Source of the DNA: Xanthobacter flavus | GTDB taxonomy: Bacteria; Pseudomonadota; Alphaproteobacteria; Rhizobiales; Xanthobacteraceae | Assembly: GCF_017875275.1 (NCBI RefSeq) | Contig: NZ_JAGGML010000001.1 | Location: 4,423,001-4,487,000, forward strand | Direction: 5' to 3' | Length of the DNA: 64,000 nucleotides | Part shown: in pieces, positions 8,595 to 18,141 of the stretch | How positions within the stretch are numbered: the first letter of the stretch is position 1 | How the letters are laid out: each line of letters opens with the position of its first letter | Translations under genes and position numbers: made by a program | Notes under the pieces: model-generated | What the model saw: only the letters and a program-made list of their open reading frames with translations | Databases searched by the model: none | Told to the model about the DNA's origin: nothing

Positions 8595-10355
8595 ATGAGC
8601 AAGCAGATGACCGGCGCCGAGATGGTGATCCAGGCCTTCGCCGACCAGGGCGTCGAGCACATCTTCGGCTATCCCGGCGGCGCGGTGCTGCCGATCTATG
8701 ACGCGCTGTTCCACCAGAACCATATCGAGCACATCCTGGTGCGCCACGAGCAGGCGGCGGTGCACTCGGCCGAGGGCTATGCCCGCTCCTCCGGCAAAGT
8801 TGGCGTGGTGCTCGTCACCTCCGGCCCCGGCGCGACCAACGCTGTCACCGGCCTCACCGACGCGCTGATGGATTCGATCCCGATCGTCTGTATCACCGGG
8901 CAGGTCGCGACCCACCTCATCGGCAACGACGCCTTCCAGGAATGCGACACGGTGGGCATCACCCGTCCCTGCACCAAGCACAATTATCTGGTGCGGGACG
9001 TGAATGATCTCGCGCGCACGCTGCATGAAGCCTTCTATGTCGCCCAGAACGGCCGGCCCGGACCGGTGGTGGTGGACATTCCGAAGGACGTGCAGTTCGC
9101 CACCGGCACCTATGTCGGCCGCGAGAACATCCAGCACAAGACCTACCGCCCCAAGCTCGACGCCGAGGCGCCGCAGATCGCGGCGGCGGTGGAGCTGATC
9201 GCCGGCGCGAAGAAGCCGATCTTCTATACCGGCGGCGGCGTCATCAATTCCGGGCCGGAGGCGAGCCGCATCCTGCGCGAGCTGGCCCGCCTCACCGGCG
9301 TGCCCGTGACCTCCACGCTGATGGGCCTCGGCGCCTATCCGGCGGCCGACCGCCAGTGGCTCGGCATGCTGGGCATGCACGGCACCTATGAAGCCAACAT
9401 GGCCATGCACGATTGCGACGTGATGGTCTGCATCGGCGCGCGCTTCGACGACCGCATCACCGGCCGCCTCGACGCTTTCGCGCCCTTCTCCAAGAAGATC
9501 CACATCGACATCGACCCCTCGTCCATCAACAAGAACGTCAAGGTGGACCTGCCCATCATCGGCGACTGCACCCGCGTGCTCGCCGACATGCTGGCCGCCT
9601 GGAAGGCGCGCAGCCTGAAGGTGGACAAGGCGGCGCTGGACGCCTGGTGGGCGCAGATCGACCGCTGGCGGGCGCGCAACTCGCTCGCCTACCGGCACTC
9701 GGACGAGATCATCAAGCCGCAATACGCCATCGAGCGGCTCTACAATCTCACCAAGGACAAGGACGTCTACATCTCCACCGAAGTGGGCCAGCACCAGATG
9801 TGGGCGGCGCAGTTCTTCCGCTTCGAGGAGCCGAACCGCTGGATGACCTCCGGCGGCCTCGGCACCATGGGCTACGGCCTGCCCGCCGCCATCGGCGCGC
9901 AGAAGGCGCATCCCGATGCCCTGTGCATCGACATCGCCGGCGAGGCCTCCATCCTCATGAACATGCAGGAGATGTCGACCGCCGTGCAGTTCGACCTGCC
10001 GGTGAAGATCTTCATCCTGAACAACAAGTACATGGGCATGGTGCGCCAGTGGCAGGAGCTGCTGCACGGCGGGCGCTACTCGCACTCCTATTCGGAGGCG
10101 CTGCCCGACTTCGTGAAGCTCGCCGACGCCTACGGCGGCGTGGGCATCCGCTGCGACAAGCCGGCCGACCTCGACGCGGCCATCGAGGAGATGATCGCCA
10201 TCAAGCGGCCGGTGATCTTCGACTGCATCGTGGACCAGCAGGAGAACTGCTTCCCCATGATCCCGTCGGGCCGCGCCCACAACGAGATGATCCTCGGCGA
10301 CATGGCGATCGATCTCGACGAGGCCATCACCGACGAGGGCAAGATGCTGGTGTGA
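8595..10355 (+). CDS. ilvB: Acetolactate synthase, large catalytic subunit
   Basis: The enzyme is ThDP-dependent. It condenses two pyruvates to acetolactate, or pyruvate with 2-ketobutyrate, as the first common step of Val/Leu/Ile synthesis. The protein has 586 residues. Its N-terminal Pyr domain has the catalytic glutamate in RHEQAAVHSAEGYAR (Glu52). A central FAD-binding domain follows, then a C-terminal PP domain with DIAGEASILMNMQEMST and LNNKYMGMVRQWQ, the ThDP/Mg2+ motif. The start ATG at 8595 gives MSKQMTGAEMVIQ. An open frame continues upstream but crosses the attenuator hairpin and is not used. It is followed by the regulatory subunit ilvN after 91 bp. Expression is probably controlled by the upstream leader. 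Confidence 0.97.
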   Translation: MSKQMTGAEMVIQAFADQGVEHIFGYPGGAVLPIYDALFHQNHIEHILVRHEQAAVHSAEGYARSSGKVGVVLVTSGPGATNAVTGLTDALMDSIPIVCITGQVATHLIGNDAFQECDTVGITRPCTKHNYLVRDVNDLARTLHEAFYVAQNGRPGPVVVDIPKDVQFATGTYVGRENIQHKTYRPKLDAEAPQIAAAVELIAGAKKPIFYTGGGVINSGPEASRILRELARLTGVPVTSTLMGLGAYPAADRQWLGMLGMHGTYEANMAMHDCDVMVCIGARFDDRITGRLDAFAPFSKKIHIDIDPSSINKNVKVDLPIIGDCTRVLADMLAAWKARSLKVDKAALDAWWAQIDRWRARNSLAYRHSDEIIKPQYAIERLYNLTKDKDVYISTEVGQHQMWAAQFFRFEEPNRWMTSGGLGTMGYGLPAAIGAQKAHPDALCIDIAGEASILMNMQEMSTAVQFDLPVKIFILNNKYMGMVRQWQELLHGGRYSHSYSEALPDFVKLADAYGGVGIRCDKPADLDAAIEEMIAIKRPVIFDCIVDQQENCFPMIPSGRAHNEMILGDMAIDLDEAITDEGKMLV

Positions 10356-10374
10356 GGCGGGCCCTCTCGCTTCC

Positions 10375-10400
10375 TCCCCTCTCCCGCAAGGGGAGAGGGA
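10375..10400. repeat. Short palindromic repeat in the ilvB-ilvN gap
   Basis: An imperfect hairpin of C/T-rich arm (10375-10385), GCAA-type loop and G/A-rich arm (10390-10400). Related elements (CCCTCTCC-ttgc-GGGAGAGGG type) occur at 34155-34182 and 48870-48894, so this is one copy of a dispersed palindromic family inside an operon. It may act as a processing or stability element between ilvB and ilvN. Confidence 0.6.
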
Positions 10401-10446
10401 GCCTCTTCTCGGCGCATCGCCGCCCCCATCTCCATTCGAGACTTCC

Positions 10447-10962
10447 ATGCCCAATTCCTCCGAGCCCATCGAGCGCCACACCCTCTCCGTCCTGGTCGAC
10501 AACGAGCCGGGCGTGCTGGCGCGCGTCATCGGCCTGTTCTCCGGCCGCGGCTACAATATCGACAGCCTCACGGTGTCCGAGGTGAGCCACGAGGGTCACC
10601 TCTCGCGCATCACCATCGTCACCACCGGCACGCCCATGGTGATCGAGCAGATCAAGAACCAGCTCGACCGCCTCGTGCCGGTGCACCGGGTGCGCGACCT
10701 CACCGTGGAGGCGTCCTCCCTGGAGCGGGAGCTGGCCATGGTGAAGGTGCGCGGCGTGGGCGAGGCCCGCGGCGAGGCGCTCCGGCTCGCCGAGGCTTTC
10801 CGCGCCCGCGTGATCGACGCGACCCGCGAGAGCTTCGTGTTCGAGATCACCGGCAAGTCGGACAAGATCGACCAGTTCGCTTGGCTCATGGAGCCGCTTG
10901 GCCTCGTGGAGGTGGCGCGCACCGGCGTGGTGGCCATCTCGCGCGGCCCCGAGGCCATGTGA
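10447..10962 (+). CDS. ilvN: Acetolactate synthase, small regulatory subunit
   Basis: The 171-residue protein has an N-terminal ACT domain (HTLSVLVDNEPGVLARVIGL, then GYNIDSLTVS) that binds valine for feedback inhibition, and a C-terminal ALS-SS domain (residues about 85-165). It pairs with IlvB to form the holoenzyme. The ATG at 10447 is 91 bp after ilvB, and no promoter is obvious between, so the two are probably one transcript. A strong hairpin follows the gene. Confidence 0.96.
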   Translation: MPNSSEPIERHTLSVLVDNEPGVLARVIGLFSGRGYNIDSLTVSEVSHEGHLSRITIVTTGTPMVIEQIKNQLDRLVPVHRVRDLTVEASSLERELAMVKVRGVGEARGEALRLAEAFRARVIDATRESFVFEITGKSDKIDQFAWLMEPLGLVEVARTGVVAISRGPEAM

Positions 10963-10984
10963 GGATCGCGGCCTGAGCATGTGA

Positions 10985-12130
<1,146 letters not shown>

Positions 12131-12150
12131 TCCTCATTCGCTGAGGCAGG

Positions 12151-12185
12151 CCCCGGAGCGGCGAAGGCTGCTCCGGGGTTTTTTT
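12151..12185 (+). terminator. Intrinsic terminator after ilvC
   Basis: A 12-bp GC-rich stem (12151-12162 with 12167-12178, one wobble) with a GAAG loop, followed directly by seven T residues (12179-12185). This is the clearest Rho-independent terminator in the window and ends the ilv region. Confidence 0.95.
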
Positions 12186-12210
12186 ATTGGCCAAGGATCA
12201 CGGCTCTCCG

Positions 12211-12693
12211 TCACTTGCCCTGAGCTGGCGCATCCTCTCCCGCCACAGGGAAAGCCATGTAGCGGGCGATGCGCCACATGCCGTCGCCTTCCCGGCGGAA
12301 GATGTCCATGCCTTCATCGCGGGACACCAGCCGGCCCTCCGGTCGCTCGGTGAGGATCCAGGTAAGGCGGACCATCGCGAGGTCGCCGGACACCATGATG
12401 TCCTTGATGTCGAACGCATAGGCGAGCCTGCCGGGCGATTTCGCCAAAGCCTTCGCGATGCGCGCGCAGACGGCGGCCTTGTCGCCCGCCGGCGCGCCCT
12501 GCATGTCCGACTGGAGGTCCTGGGCGAACAATTCGCAGGTGGCCGCGGCATCGCCCCGGTTGAAGGCCTCGGTCCAGGCGGCGAGGCGGGCGCGGATGGC
12601 GGTCTCGGCGGCGCGATCCGCGTTGGTGCGGTCCTCGGCCAGCGTGATCGTGGGCGAGAGCAGCAGAGCAAGGATCAGAACGGCCCGGCGCAT
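12211..12693 (-). CDS. Exported NTF2-like (SnoaL/DUF4440-type) protein
   Basis: The 160-residue protein has a signal peptide (MRRAVLILALLLSPTITLAE). The mature part starts with AIRARLAAWTEAFNRGDAAAT and ends with DIFRREGDGMWRIARYMAF, the typical first helix and last strands of an NTF2-like cone fold. Such proteins bind small ligands or act as accessory subunits. No specific catalytic residue set can be claimed. It is transcribed leftward toward the ilvC terminator and is probably periplasmic. Confidence 0.65.
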   Translation of the reverse strand: MRRAVLILALLLSPTITLAEDRTNADRAAETAIRARLAAWTEAFNRGDAAATCELFAQDLQSDMQGAPAGDKAAVCARIAKALAKSPGRLAYAFDIKDIMVSGDLAMVRLTWILTERPEGRLVSRDEGMDIFRREGDGMWRIARYMAFPVAGEDAPAQGK

Positions 12694-12755
12694 TTCGCAA
12701 GTCTCCGATCGGCGCGCCGGTGACTAGAACACCCGCACCCACAATCCGGCAACCG

Positions 12756-13403
12756 TCAGTCCACGATGCGGGCCTGAATGGTCAGAATGTCCCACGCGGG
12801 CATGTCCGGCGGGTTGGCATAGGCGGTGGTGAAGACGTCGCTGCGTCCATCCGGATCGACGGCGCGGCGCGCCATCCCACCGATCTCCGCGCCATGCACC
12901 TCGATGAGGATGGCCGGCGCGGTGGCGGAGCCGTTGGCGATGGCGAGGCCGTCGCCATCCTTCGCGACGAAGGCATCGACCATGCCCGCCATCAGCTGCT
13001 TCGCCGCCGCCCGTGCCGTCGGCGGCAAGCCTTCGGGAAGCGCGAAGCGCTGGCGCGCGACCTCACCCCGCAGCACCCCGGCCAACTCCCAGACCGGCTG
13101 CGCGCACAAGGGCAGGGCAGCGCCGGGGCCGAGCACGGTGGCGATCACCGTGAAGCGGGTCATCTGGTCTGCATAAAGCTGGTACTGGCGAAACGGCGCG
13201 CCGTCGAGGCGGGCGAAGGCGTCGGGCAGCCAGTCGTCCTGCGCCACCAGACGGGCCATGAGGTCGCGGCCTATCATCAGGATTTCGCGCGGATCGTCGG
13301 CCAGCTCCACCATGGACTGGATGTCCCAGCAAAAGCGCCGCAGCGGCTCGGGCGGGGCTCCCGCCTCAGTGGTCATGATCGTGGTCGCCGTGGTCATGGT
13401 CAT
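12756..13403 (-). CDS. Cupin-like metal-dependent enzyme (cysteine-dioxygenase superfamily)
   Basis: The protein is about 206-215 residues and resembles the predicted metal-dependent double-stranded beta-helix proteins related to cysteine dioxygenase. Supporting pieces are FRQYQLYADQMTRFTVIATV, GPGAALPLCAQPVWELAGV (where the usual metal-binding His-x-His would lie) and IEVHGAEIGG. The canonical metal His pair is not obvious, so function is uncertain. Two starts are possible: ATG at 13403 (MTMTTATT) or ATG at 13376 (MTTEAGAPPEP). Both overlap the 3' end of the upstream hydrolase gene, so the pair is translationally linked. The first residues from 13403 are merely the hydrolase His/Asp tail read in another frame, which makes 13376 attractive. 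Confidence 0.6.
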   Translation of the reverse strand: MTMTTATTIMTTEAGAPPEPLRRFCWDIQSMVELADDPREILMIGRDLMARLVAQDDWLPDAFARLDGAPFRQYQLYADQMTRFTVIATVLGPGAALPLCAQPVWELAGVLRGEVARQRFALPEGLPPTARAAAKQLMAGMVDAFVAKDGDGLAIANGSATAPAILIEVHGAEIGGMARRAVDPDGRSDVFTTAYANPPDMPAWDILTIQARIVD

Positions 13404-14064
13404 CGCTCGCTTTCTTCGGCTTCACGAGGGCGGCCGTCAGCACGCTGCCGGCAGCGATGATGCCGTCGTCGTCCTCCCCATGGCCGAGGCCGGGCCGGCG
13501 CATGCTCTTCACCGGCAGGCCGAGGGCCTTCAGGCGGTCGCGGGTGGCGATCATGTCGGCGAGCGGCACCACCGCATCGTCCTCGCCATGGATGAACACC
13601 ACCGGCGGCTGCGCGCGCGGCGCGCCGATGTCACGCGTCTCGGGCAGGGCACCGCCGAAGGCGATGATGACGGCGGGCGGCACGGCACGGCGCAGACCCA
13701 CGTCGAGCGCCAGCATGGCCCCCTGCGAGAAGCCCACGAGGGCGAGATGGTCGCCCGGCAGGCGCCGTGCTGACAGCATTTCGTCGAGAAAGGCGTCGAG
13801 CAGCGGCGCGCTGGTCGTGAGGCCGGCGACGATGGTCTCGCTGGAAAAGCCTTCGCCGGGAAACCAGCGGCGGCCCGTCGCGGCCGGGAACGGCGCCTCG
13901 GCGGCAAGGAAATCCGCCTTTGGCAGTTCGGGCGCGAAGTTCAGCGCGAGGTCGATCACCTCCTGCCCGGAACTGCCCTCGGCATGGAGCAGCACCACGA
14001 GATAGACCGGCTTGCCGCAAGAGAGCGCGGCGATCTTTGGCCCGGCGGCGATGGCGGCCGTCAT
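13366..14064 (-). CDS. Phospholipase/carboxylesterase-type alpha/beta hydrolase with His/Asp tail
   Basis: The serine hydrolase has the nucleophile motif GFSQGAML, acidic residue in HGEDDAVVP and the histidine in LGHGEDD, the order expected for the phospholipase/carboxylesterase (YpfH-like) family. The block LVVLLHAEGSSGQEVIDLA corresponds to the usual LHGYGADG oxyanion region but with HAEG. The C-terminus ends in the metal-binding-looking tail DDHDHGDHDHDH. The start is uncertain: ATG at 14064 (MTAAIAAGPK) fits the family best, and the frame stays open to 14145. It overlaps the cupin-like gene downstream. Confidence 0.7.
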   Translation of the reverse strand: MTAAIAAGPKIAALSCGKPVYLVVLLHAEGSSGQEVIDLALNFAPELPKADFLAAEAPFPAATGRRWFPGEGFSSETIVAGLTTSAPLLDAFLDEMLSARRLPGDHLALVGFSQGAMLALDVGLRRAVPPAVIIAFGGALPETRDIGAPRAQPPVVFIHGEDDAVVPLADMIATRDRLKALGLPVKSMRRPGLGHGEDDDGIIAAGSVLTAALVKPKKASDDHDHGDHDHDH

Positions 14065-14448
14065 CAGGCCGTTGCCCGGAAGCTGGGGCAAGAGGCGCCA
14101 TGTCGGGTTTGCGACGCGGTGCCAAGGCGTCCGGCCCGTTCGCATTCATCTTGTAAAACCAATGACATATTCACCTGCTGCGGCCGCGTGCCGGCGAACC
14201 CGGCCACCCAGCCGCAGCCGACGCAAGAACAGGGCCGGGAGAGCCTCAGCTTCCGGCGACCGCCAAGGGTGCGCCTGCGATGTCGCAATGCACAATATGT
14301 CCGTCCGAAGACAAAGATCGGTAAAAATGTCCTAATATCAATCGACTAATAATACTAATCGCGGCCACAAAATCGCCGTTGACAACCCCATGACCCAGAA
14401 ATAGCCTTTTGTCCGACAAAGCGTCCTTTCGTGGATTTCCCGGTGCTC
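14065..14448. other. Divergent intergenic region, relatively A/T-rich
   Basis: About 380 bp between the esterase gene and the GntR regulator. The part near 14290-14420 is much more A/T-rich than the surroundings and holds a TTGACA hexamer (near 14379) and the palindrome annotated at 14408-14420. It probably contains the promoters of both divergent units. No RNA gene was recognised. Confidence 0.5.
14408..14420. promoter_or_regulatory. FadR-type GntR operator candidate
   Basis: TTTGTCCGACAAA is a near-perfect palindrome that matches the FadR-subfamily consensus T-N-G-T-N3-A-C-N-A. It lies 41 bp upstream of the ATG of a FadR-type regulator, a position suited to autorepression. Confidence 0.6.
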
Positions 14449-15210
14449 ATGGAACGGTTCGACCGCATCAAGGTCCCCTCGGCCTACGAGATGGTTGCAG
14501 AGGCCATCGAGGCCGAGATCGTGTCCGGCCGGCTGCGGCCGGGGGACGAGATCGGCACCGAGGCGGCGCTGGTGCGGCAGTTCGGGGTGAACCGTTCCAC
14601 CGTGCGCGAGGGCATCCGCGTGCTGGAGCAGGGTGGCCTCGTGCGGCGGGAGGCGAGCCGCAAGCTGTTCGTGTGCGAGCCGCACCCGGCGGCGCTCTCC
14701 ACGCGCATCAGCCGCGCGCTGGTGCTGCAGGACGTGACCTTCCGCGAATTGTTCGACACCGCCATGGTGCTGGAGGTCGGCTCAGTCGAGGGCGCCGTCG
14801 TCCACGCGGATGAAGAGATGCTGGCCGCGCTGGAGGACAATCAGGAACGCCTTGAGGCAGCGGTGAACAATCCCGCCGTCATCGCGGAGCTGGATTCCGA
14901 ATTTCACGCGCTCCTCGCGCGCGCCTGTGGCAACCGCGTGCTCGAAATGGCGCGCGAGCCCGCCGCTTTGCTGTTCTTTCCGTCCACGGAGATGATCTGC
15001 CGGCGGGTGCCCGAGGGCGCGCGGCGCATGGCGGAGGCGCACCGCTTCATCATCGAGGCCGTCAAGGCGCGCGATCTCGAACTCTCCCGCACCTGGATGC
15101 GCCGCCACCTGAACGACTGGCGCAAGGGGTTCATTCGGGCAGGCCGCGAGATCGATGCGCCCGTGGAACGCATTTTCGCGCGTTATGCGCTGAGCAAGTC
15201 GCAAGTTTGA
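14449..15210 (+). CDS. GntR-family regulator, FadR subfamily
   Basis: The regulator is about 253 residues. The N-terminal winged HTH (residues about 8-75) has RLRPGDEIGTEAALVRQFGVNRSTVREGIRVLEQGGLV split over the recognition helix. The C-terminal all-helical FCD-type ligand domain has ELFDTAMVLEVGSVEGAV, ELDSEFHALLARACGN and EAHRFIIEAVKARD, including the Asp/His pattern that often binds a metal and a carboxylate. It heads the rightward transporter/acyl-CoA cluster, so its effector is probably the imported acid or its CoA ester. Start ATG 14449 (MERFDRIKVPSAYE). A GTG at 14431 in frame is the alternative. Confidence 0.88.
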   Translation: MERFDRIKVPSAYEMVAEAIEAEIVSGRLRPGDEIGTEAALVRQFGVNRSTVREGIRVLEQGGLVRREASRKLFVCEPHPAALSTRISRALVLQDVTFRELFDTAMVLEVGSVEGAVVHADEEMLAALEDNQERLEAAVNNPAVIAELDSEFHALLARACGNRVLEMAREPAALLFFPSTEMICRRVPEGARRMAEAHRFIIEAVKARDLELSRTWMRRHLNDWRKGFIRAGREIDAPVERIFARYALSKSQV

Positions 15211-15336
15211 GCTGAAGTAAAACCAAGACGATCGCCGGAAAACCGGCGGCTTTGGAGGGAATGCCTTGGAATACGTCAACTCGGTCCGCATGGCCGGGCG
15301 CCGCGGATGCGTCGGCTCGCGGCTGGGGAGGGCGGC

Positions 15337-16191
15337 ATGAGCGCCGCTCCCGCCTCCGCGGCAACGCATGCGCCCCCCGCCGCGCATCTGGCGGTGGATG
15401 GACTCGGCCTGTGGTTCGGCGGGCTGAAGGCGCTCACCGACGTGTCGTTCGAAGTGAAGCCCGGCACCATCACCGCCCTCATCGGCCCGAACGGGGCCGG
15501 CAAGACCTCGCTGTTCAACTGCATTTCGGGCTTCTACCGCCCGCGCGCCGGCGCCATCCGGCTCGACGGCGCGGACATCACCCACACTCATCCCCCCGCG
15601 CGCGCCAAGGCCGGGCTTGCCCGCACCTTCCAGAACATCGCGCTCTTCAAGGGCATGACCGTGCTCGACAACATCAAGCTCGGCCGGCACGCCCACATGA
15701 AGACCAACCTGTTGCAGGCGCTGACCTATTGGGGCGCGGCCCGGGCCGAGGAGATGGAGCTGCGCGCCGAGGTGGAGCGGCAGATCATCGACTTCCTGGA
15801 GATCGACCACATCCGCAACAAGCCGGTCGCCTCGCTCTCCTACGGCCTCCAGAAGCGCGTGGAACTCGCCCGCGCGCTCGCCATGCGCCCGCGCCTTTTG
15901 ATGCTGGACGAGCCCGTCGCCGGCATGAACCGGGAAGAGACCGAGGACATGGCCCGCTTCATCCTCGACGTGAAGGAAGAATGGGGCATCTCCATCCTCA
16001 TGGTGGAGCACGACATGGGCATGGTGATGGACATCTCCGACCATGTGGTGGTGCTGAATTTCGGCAAGGTCATCGCGCAGGGGCTGCCGGCGCAGGTGCA
16101 AGCCAATCCCGAGGTCGCCGCCGCCTATCTCGGCTCCGGCGATCCGGCCGAACTGATGCGGCGCCTCGCGGGCGTGGGGGAGGCGGCCTGA
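15337..16191 (+). CDS. Branched-chain amino acid-type ABC transporter ATP-binding protein (LivG-like)
   Basis: The 284-residue ATPase has Walker A GPNGAGKTSLFN, Q-loop region in LARTFQNIALFKGMT, signature LSYGLQKRVELARAL, Walker B RLLMLDEPVAGMN and the H-loop MVEHDMGMV. The LivG-like C-terminal extension is present. The signature is LSYGL rather than LSGGQ, as often seen in this subfamily. Start ATG 15337 follows a strong GGGGAGGG site. Its stop shares one base with the livH start. With the next two permeases, the binding protein and the second ATPase it forms one importer of the HAAT family. The cargo is probably an organic acid rather than an amino acid, given the CoA-ligase downstream. Confidence 0.92.
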   Translation: MSAAPASAATHAPPAAHLAVDGLGLWFGGLKALTDVSFEVKPGTITALIGPNGAGKTSLFNCISGFYRPRAGAIRLDGADITHTHPPARAKAGLARTFQNIALFKGMTVLDNIKLGRHAHMKTNLLQALTYWGAARAEEMELRAEVERQIIDFLEIDHIRNKPVASLSYGLQKRVELARALAMRPRLLMLDEPVAGMNREETEDMARFILDVKEEWGISILMVEHDMGMVMDISDHVVVLNFGKVIAQGLPAQVQANPEVAAAYLGSGDPAELMRRLAGVGEAA

Positions 16192-17069
16192 TGGATTGGC
16201 TCTTCTTCACCGAGGTGACGCTGGCGGGGCTCGGCTCCGGCGCTTTGCTGTCGCTCACCGCACTGTCCTTCGTGCTCATCTACAAGGCGACGCGCGTCAT
16301 CAATCTTGCGGTGGGCGAGATCTTGATGCTGGGCGGCTATCTCTTCTTCGCCTTCGTCACCGCATTCGGGCTTTCGACCTGGCTTGCCATTCCGCTCGCC
16401 ATCGCCGGGGGTGCGCTGTTCGGCTTCGTGGTGGAGCGCACCCTCATCCGCCCCATGCTGGGGGAAAGCTCCATCTCGGTGCTGATGCTCACGGTGGGGC
16501 TCGGCTCGGTGCTCATCGGCGCGACGGAATTGATCTGGAACACCGATCCGCGCGCGCTGCCGGACTTCATGGGGCAGGCGCCGGTGTTCATCGGCGAGGC
16601 GTATGTCTCGCGCAAGATCGCCATCGGCTTCGTGGTGTCGGCGCTGGTCATCGCCCTGTTCCTGCTGCTGTTCCGCTTCTGGCGCGGCGGCGTCGCCCTG
16701 CGCGCCACGGCGACCGACCAGGCGGCGGCCTATTCCTGCGGCATCAACGTGCCGGCGGTGTTCTCGCTGGCCTGGATGGTGGCCTGCGCCACCGCCGCCG
16801 GGGCGGGGCTGCTGGTGGGGGCCATCGGCGGCATCTCGCCCACCATGGGTGTGTTCGGCCTCTCGGCGCTGGTGGTGGTCATCATTGGCGGGCTGGACAG
16901 CGTGCTCGGCGCGCTCATCGGCGGCATCCTCATCGGCCTCGTGGAAGCCTGGGCCGGCACCTTCCTCGGCGGCGAGTACAAGCTCGTCACCACCTTCTCC
17001 ATCCTCATCGCGGCGCTGATGATCCGGCCCTACGGCCTGTTCGGCACCGTGGAGATCGAGCGGCTCTGA
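16191..17069 (+). CDS. HAAT-type ABC transporter permease (LivH-like)
   Basis: The 292-residue inner-membrane permease has about eight helices. It starts MDWLFFTEVTLAGLGSGALL, contains ATRVINLAVGEILMLGGY (the NxAxGE-type motif of LivH), and ends with GLFGTVEIERL. It forms the channel with the LivM-like subunit. It overlaps both neighbours by one base (TGATG), indicating coupled translation. Confidence 0.92.
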   Translation: MDWLFFTEVTLAGLGSGALLSLTALSFVLIYKATRVINLAVGEILMLGGYLFFAFVTAFGLSTWLAIPLAIAGGALFGFVVERTLIRPMLGESSISVLMLTVGLGSVLIGATELIWNTDPRALPDFMGQAPVFIGEAYVSRKIAIGFVVSALVIALFLLLFRFWRGGVALRATATDQAAAYSCGINVPAVFSLAWMVACATAAGAGLLVGAIGGISPTMGVFGLSALVVVIIGGLDSVLGALIGGILIGLVEAWAGTFLGGEYKLVTTFSILIAALMIRPYGLFGTVEIERL

Positions 17070-18112
17070 TGCGCATCGCAACCGCCAAGGAAACCTACAT
17101 CGCCGACGAGGGCCTGCTCGTCACCGCCACGCAGCGGGCGTGGCTGGGCATGCTCCTCGCGATGCTGCTGCTCGCGCCCTTCGTGCTCAACCAATACTGG
17201 CTTTATCTGGCCTGCCTCGTCGCCATCAATGTCGCGAGCGCGACAGGACTCAACATCCTCACCGGCTTTACTGGCCTCGTCAGCCTCGGGCAGGCGGCCT
17301 TCATGGCGGTGGGCGCCTATACGGTCGCCTTCTTCGAGGGGCAGGTGGGAACGCCGTTCCTCGTCAACATCATCGCCGCCGGCTTCGTGGCGGCTTTCGT
17401 GGGCGTGCTGGTCGGCATTCCGAGCCTCCGGGTTAAGGGGCTCTATCTTGCCATCGCCACCATCGCGGCCTCGGTGATCCTGCATTTCGTGTTCACCCAC
17501 TGGGTGTCGGTGACGGGCGGCGTGCGCGGCATCAATGTCGCGCCCGCGCGGCTCTTCGGGCTGGAGCTGGCGAGCCCGTTCGCGCTCTATTTCGTCATTG
17601 TGCCCATCACCTGCCTCATGGTGCTGGGCGCGGCCAACCTGTTCCGCACGCGCATCGGCCGCGCCTTCATCGCCATCCGCGACCGGGACATCTCGGCCGA
17701 GGTGCTGGGGATTCCGCTGCTCCGCTACAAGCTCATGAGCTTCGCCCTCTCGTCTTTCTACGCGGGCGTCGCGGGCGGCATGTGGGCCTATTTCTTCCGC
17801 GTGGTGACGCCGGAAAGCTTCCCCTTCGCCACCTCCATCTTCTTTCTCGCGGCGGTGATCGTGGGCGGGCTCGGCACCATCATCGGCTCGGTGCTGGGCG
17901 CGGCCTTCATGACGCTCATGCCGGAACTGCTGAAATATGTGGTGGAGTGGCTCGCGCCCATCTTCCCCAATGCGGGCGCGGCGCTCTCGCCGGTGCGCAC
18001 CATCGTGTTCGGCGCGCTCATCATCCTGTTCCTCGTTTTCGAGCCGCATGGACTGGCGGAAATGGTGCGCCGCGCGCGCCGCTTCTTTCATTTGTGGCCG
18101 TTCCGGACGTGA
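17069..18112 (+). CDS. HAAT-type ABC transporter permease (LivM-like)
   Basis: The 347-residue permease has about ten hydrophobic helices. The motif ATGLNILTGFTGLVSLGQAAFM is the LivM hallmark. IRDRDISAEVLGIPLLRYK is the cytoplasmic coupling loop, followed by AGVAGGMWAYFFRVVTPESF. The start ATG at 17069 overlaps the livH-like stop. The gene is followed by 208 bp carrying palindromic repeats before the binding-protein gene. Confidence 0.92.
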   Translation: MRIATAKETYIADEGLLVTATQRAWLGMLLAMLLLAPFVLNQYWLYLACLVAINVASATGLNILTGFTGLVSLGQAAFMAVGAYTVAFFEGQVGTPFLVNIIAAGFVAAFVGVLVGIPSLRVKGLYLAIATIAASVILHFVFTHWVSVTGGVRGINVAPARLFGLELASPFALYFVIVPITCLMVLGAANLFRTRIGRAFIAIRDRDISAEVLGIPLLRYKLMSFALSSFYAGVAGGMWAYFFRVVTPESFPFATSIFFLAAVIVGGLGTIIGSVLGAAFMTLMPELLKYVVEWLAPIFPNAGAALSPVRTIVFGALIILFLVFEPHGLAEMVRRARRFFHLWPFRT

Positions 18113-18141
18113 GGCGCACATGAAAAGCCGCTCGCATCACC

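Noticed and set aside
8313-10529. Long open frame on the minus strand opposite ilvB (over 700 codons)
   Set aside because: It is antisense to a certain gene, is rich in His/Arg/Gly/Ala with no domain, and arises because high-GC third positions remove stop codons.
15261-15345. ATG with a strong GGAGGGA site just before the LivG-like gene
   Set aside because: Its frame runs through the LivG-like gene out of phase and yields only Arg-rich shadow sequence. A short regulatory leader cannot be excluded but nothing supports it.
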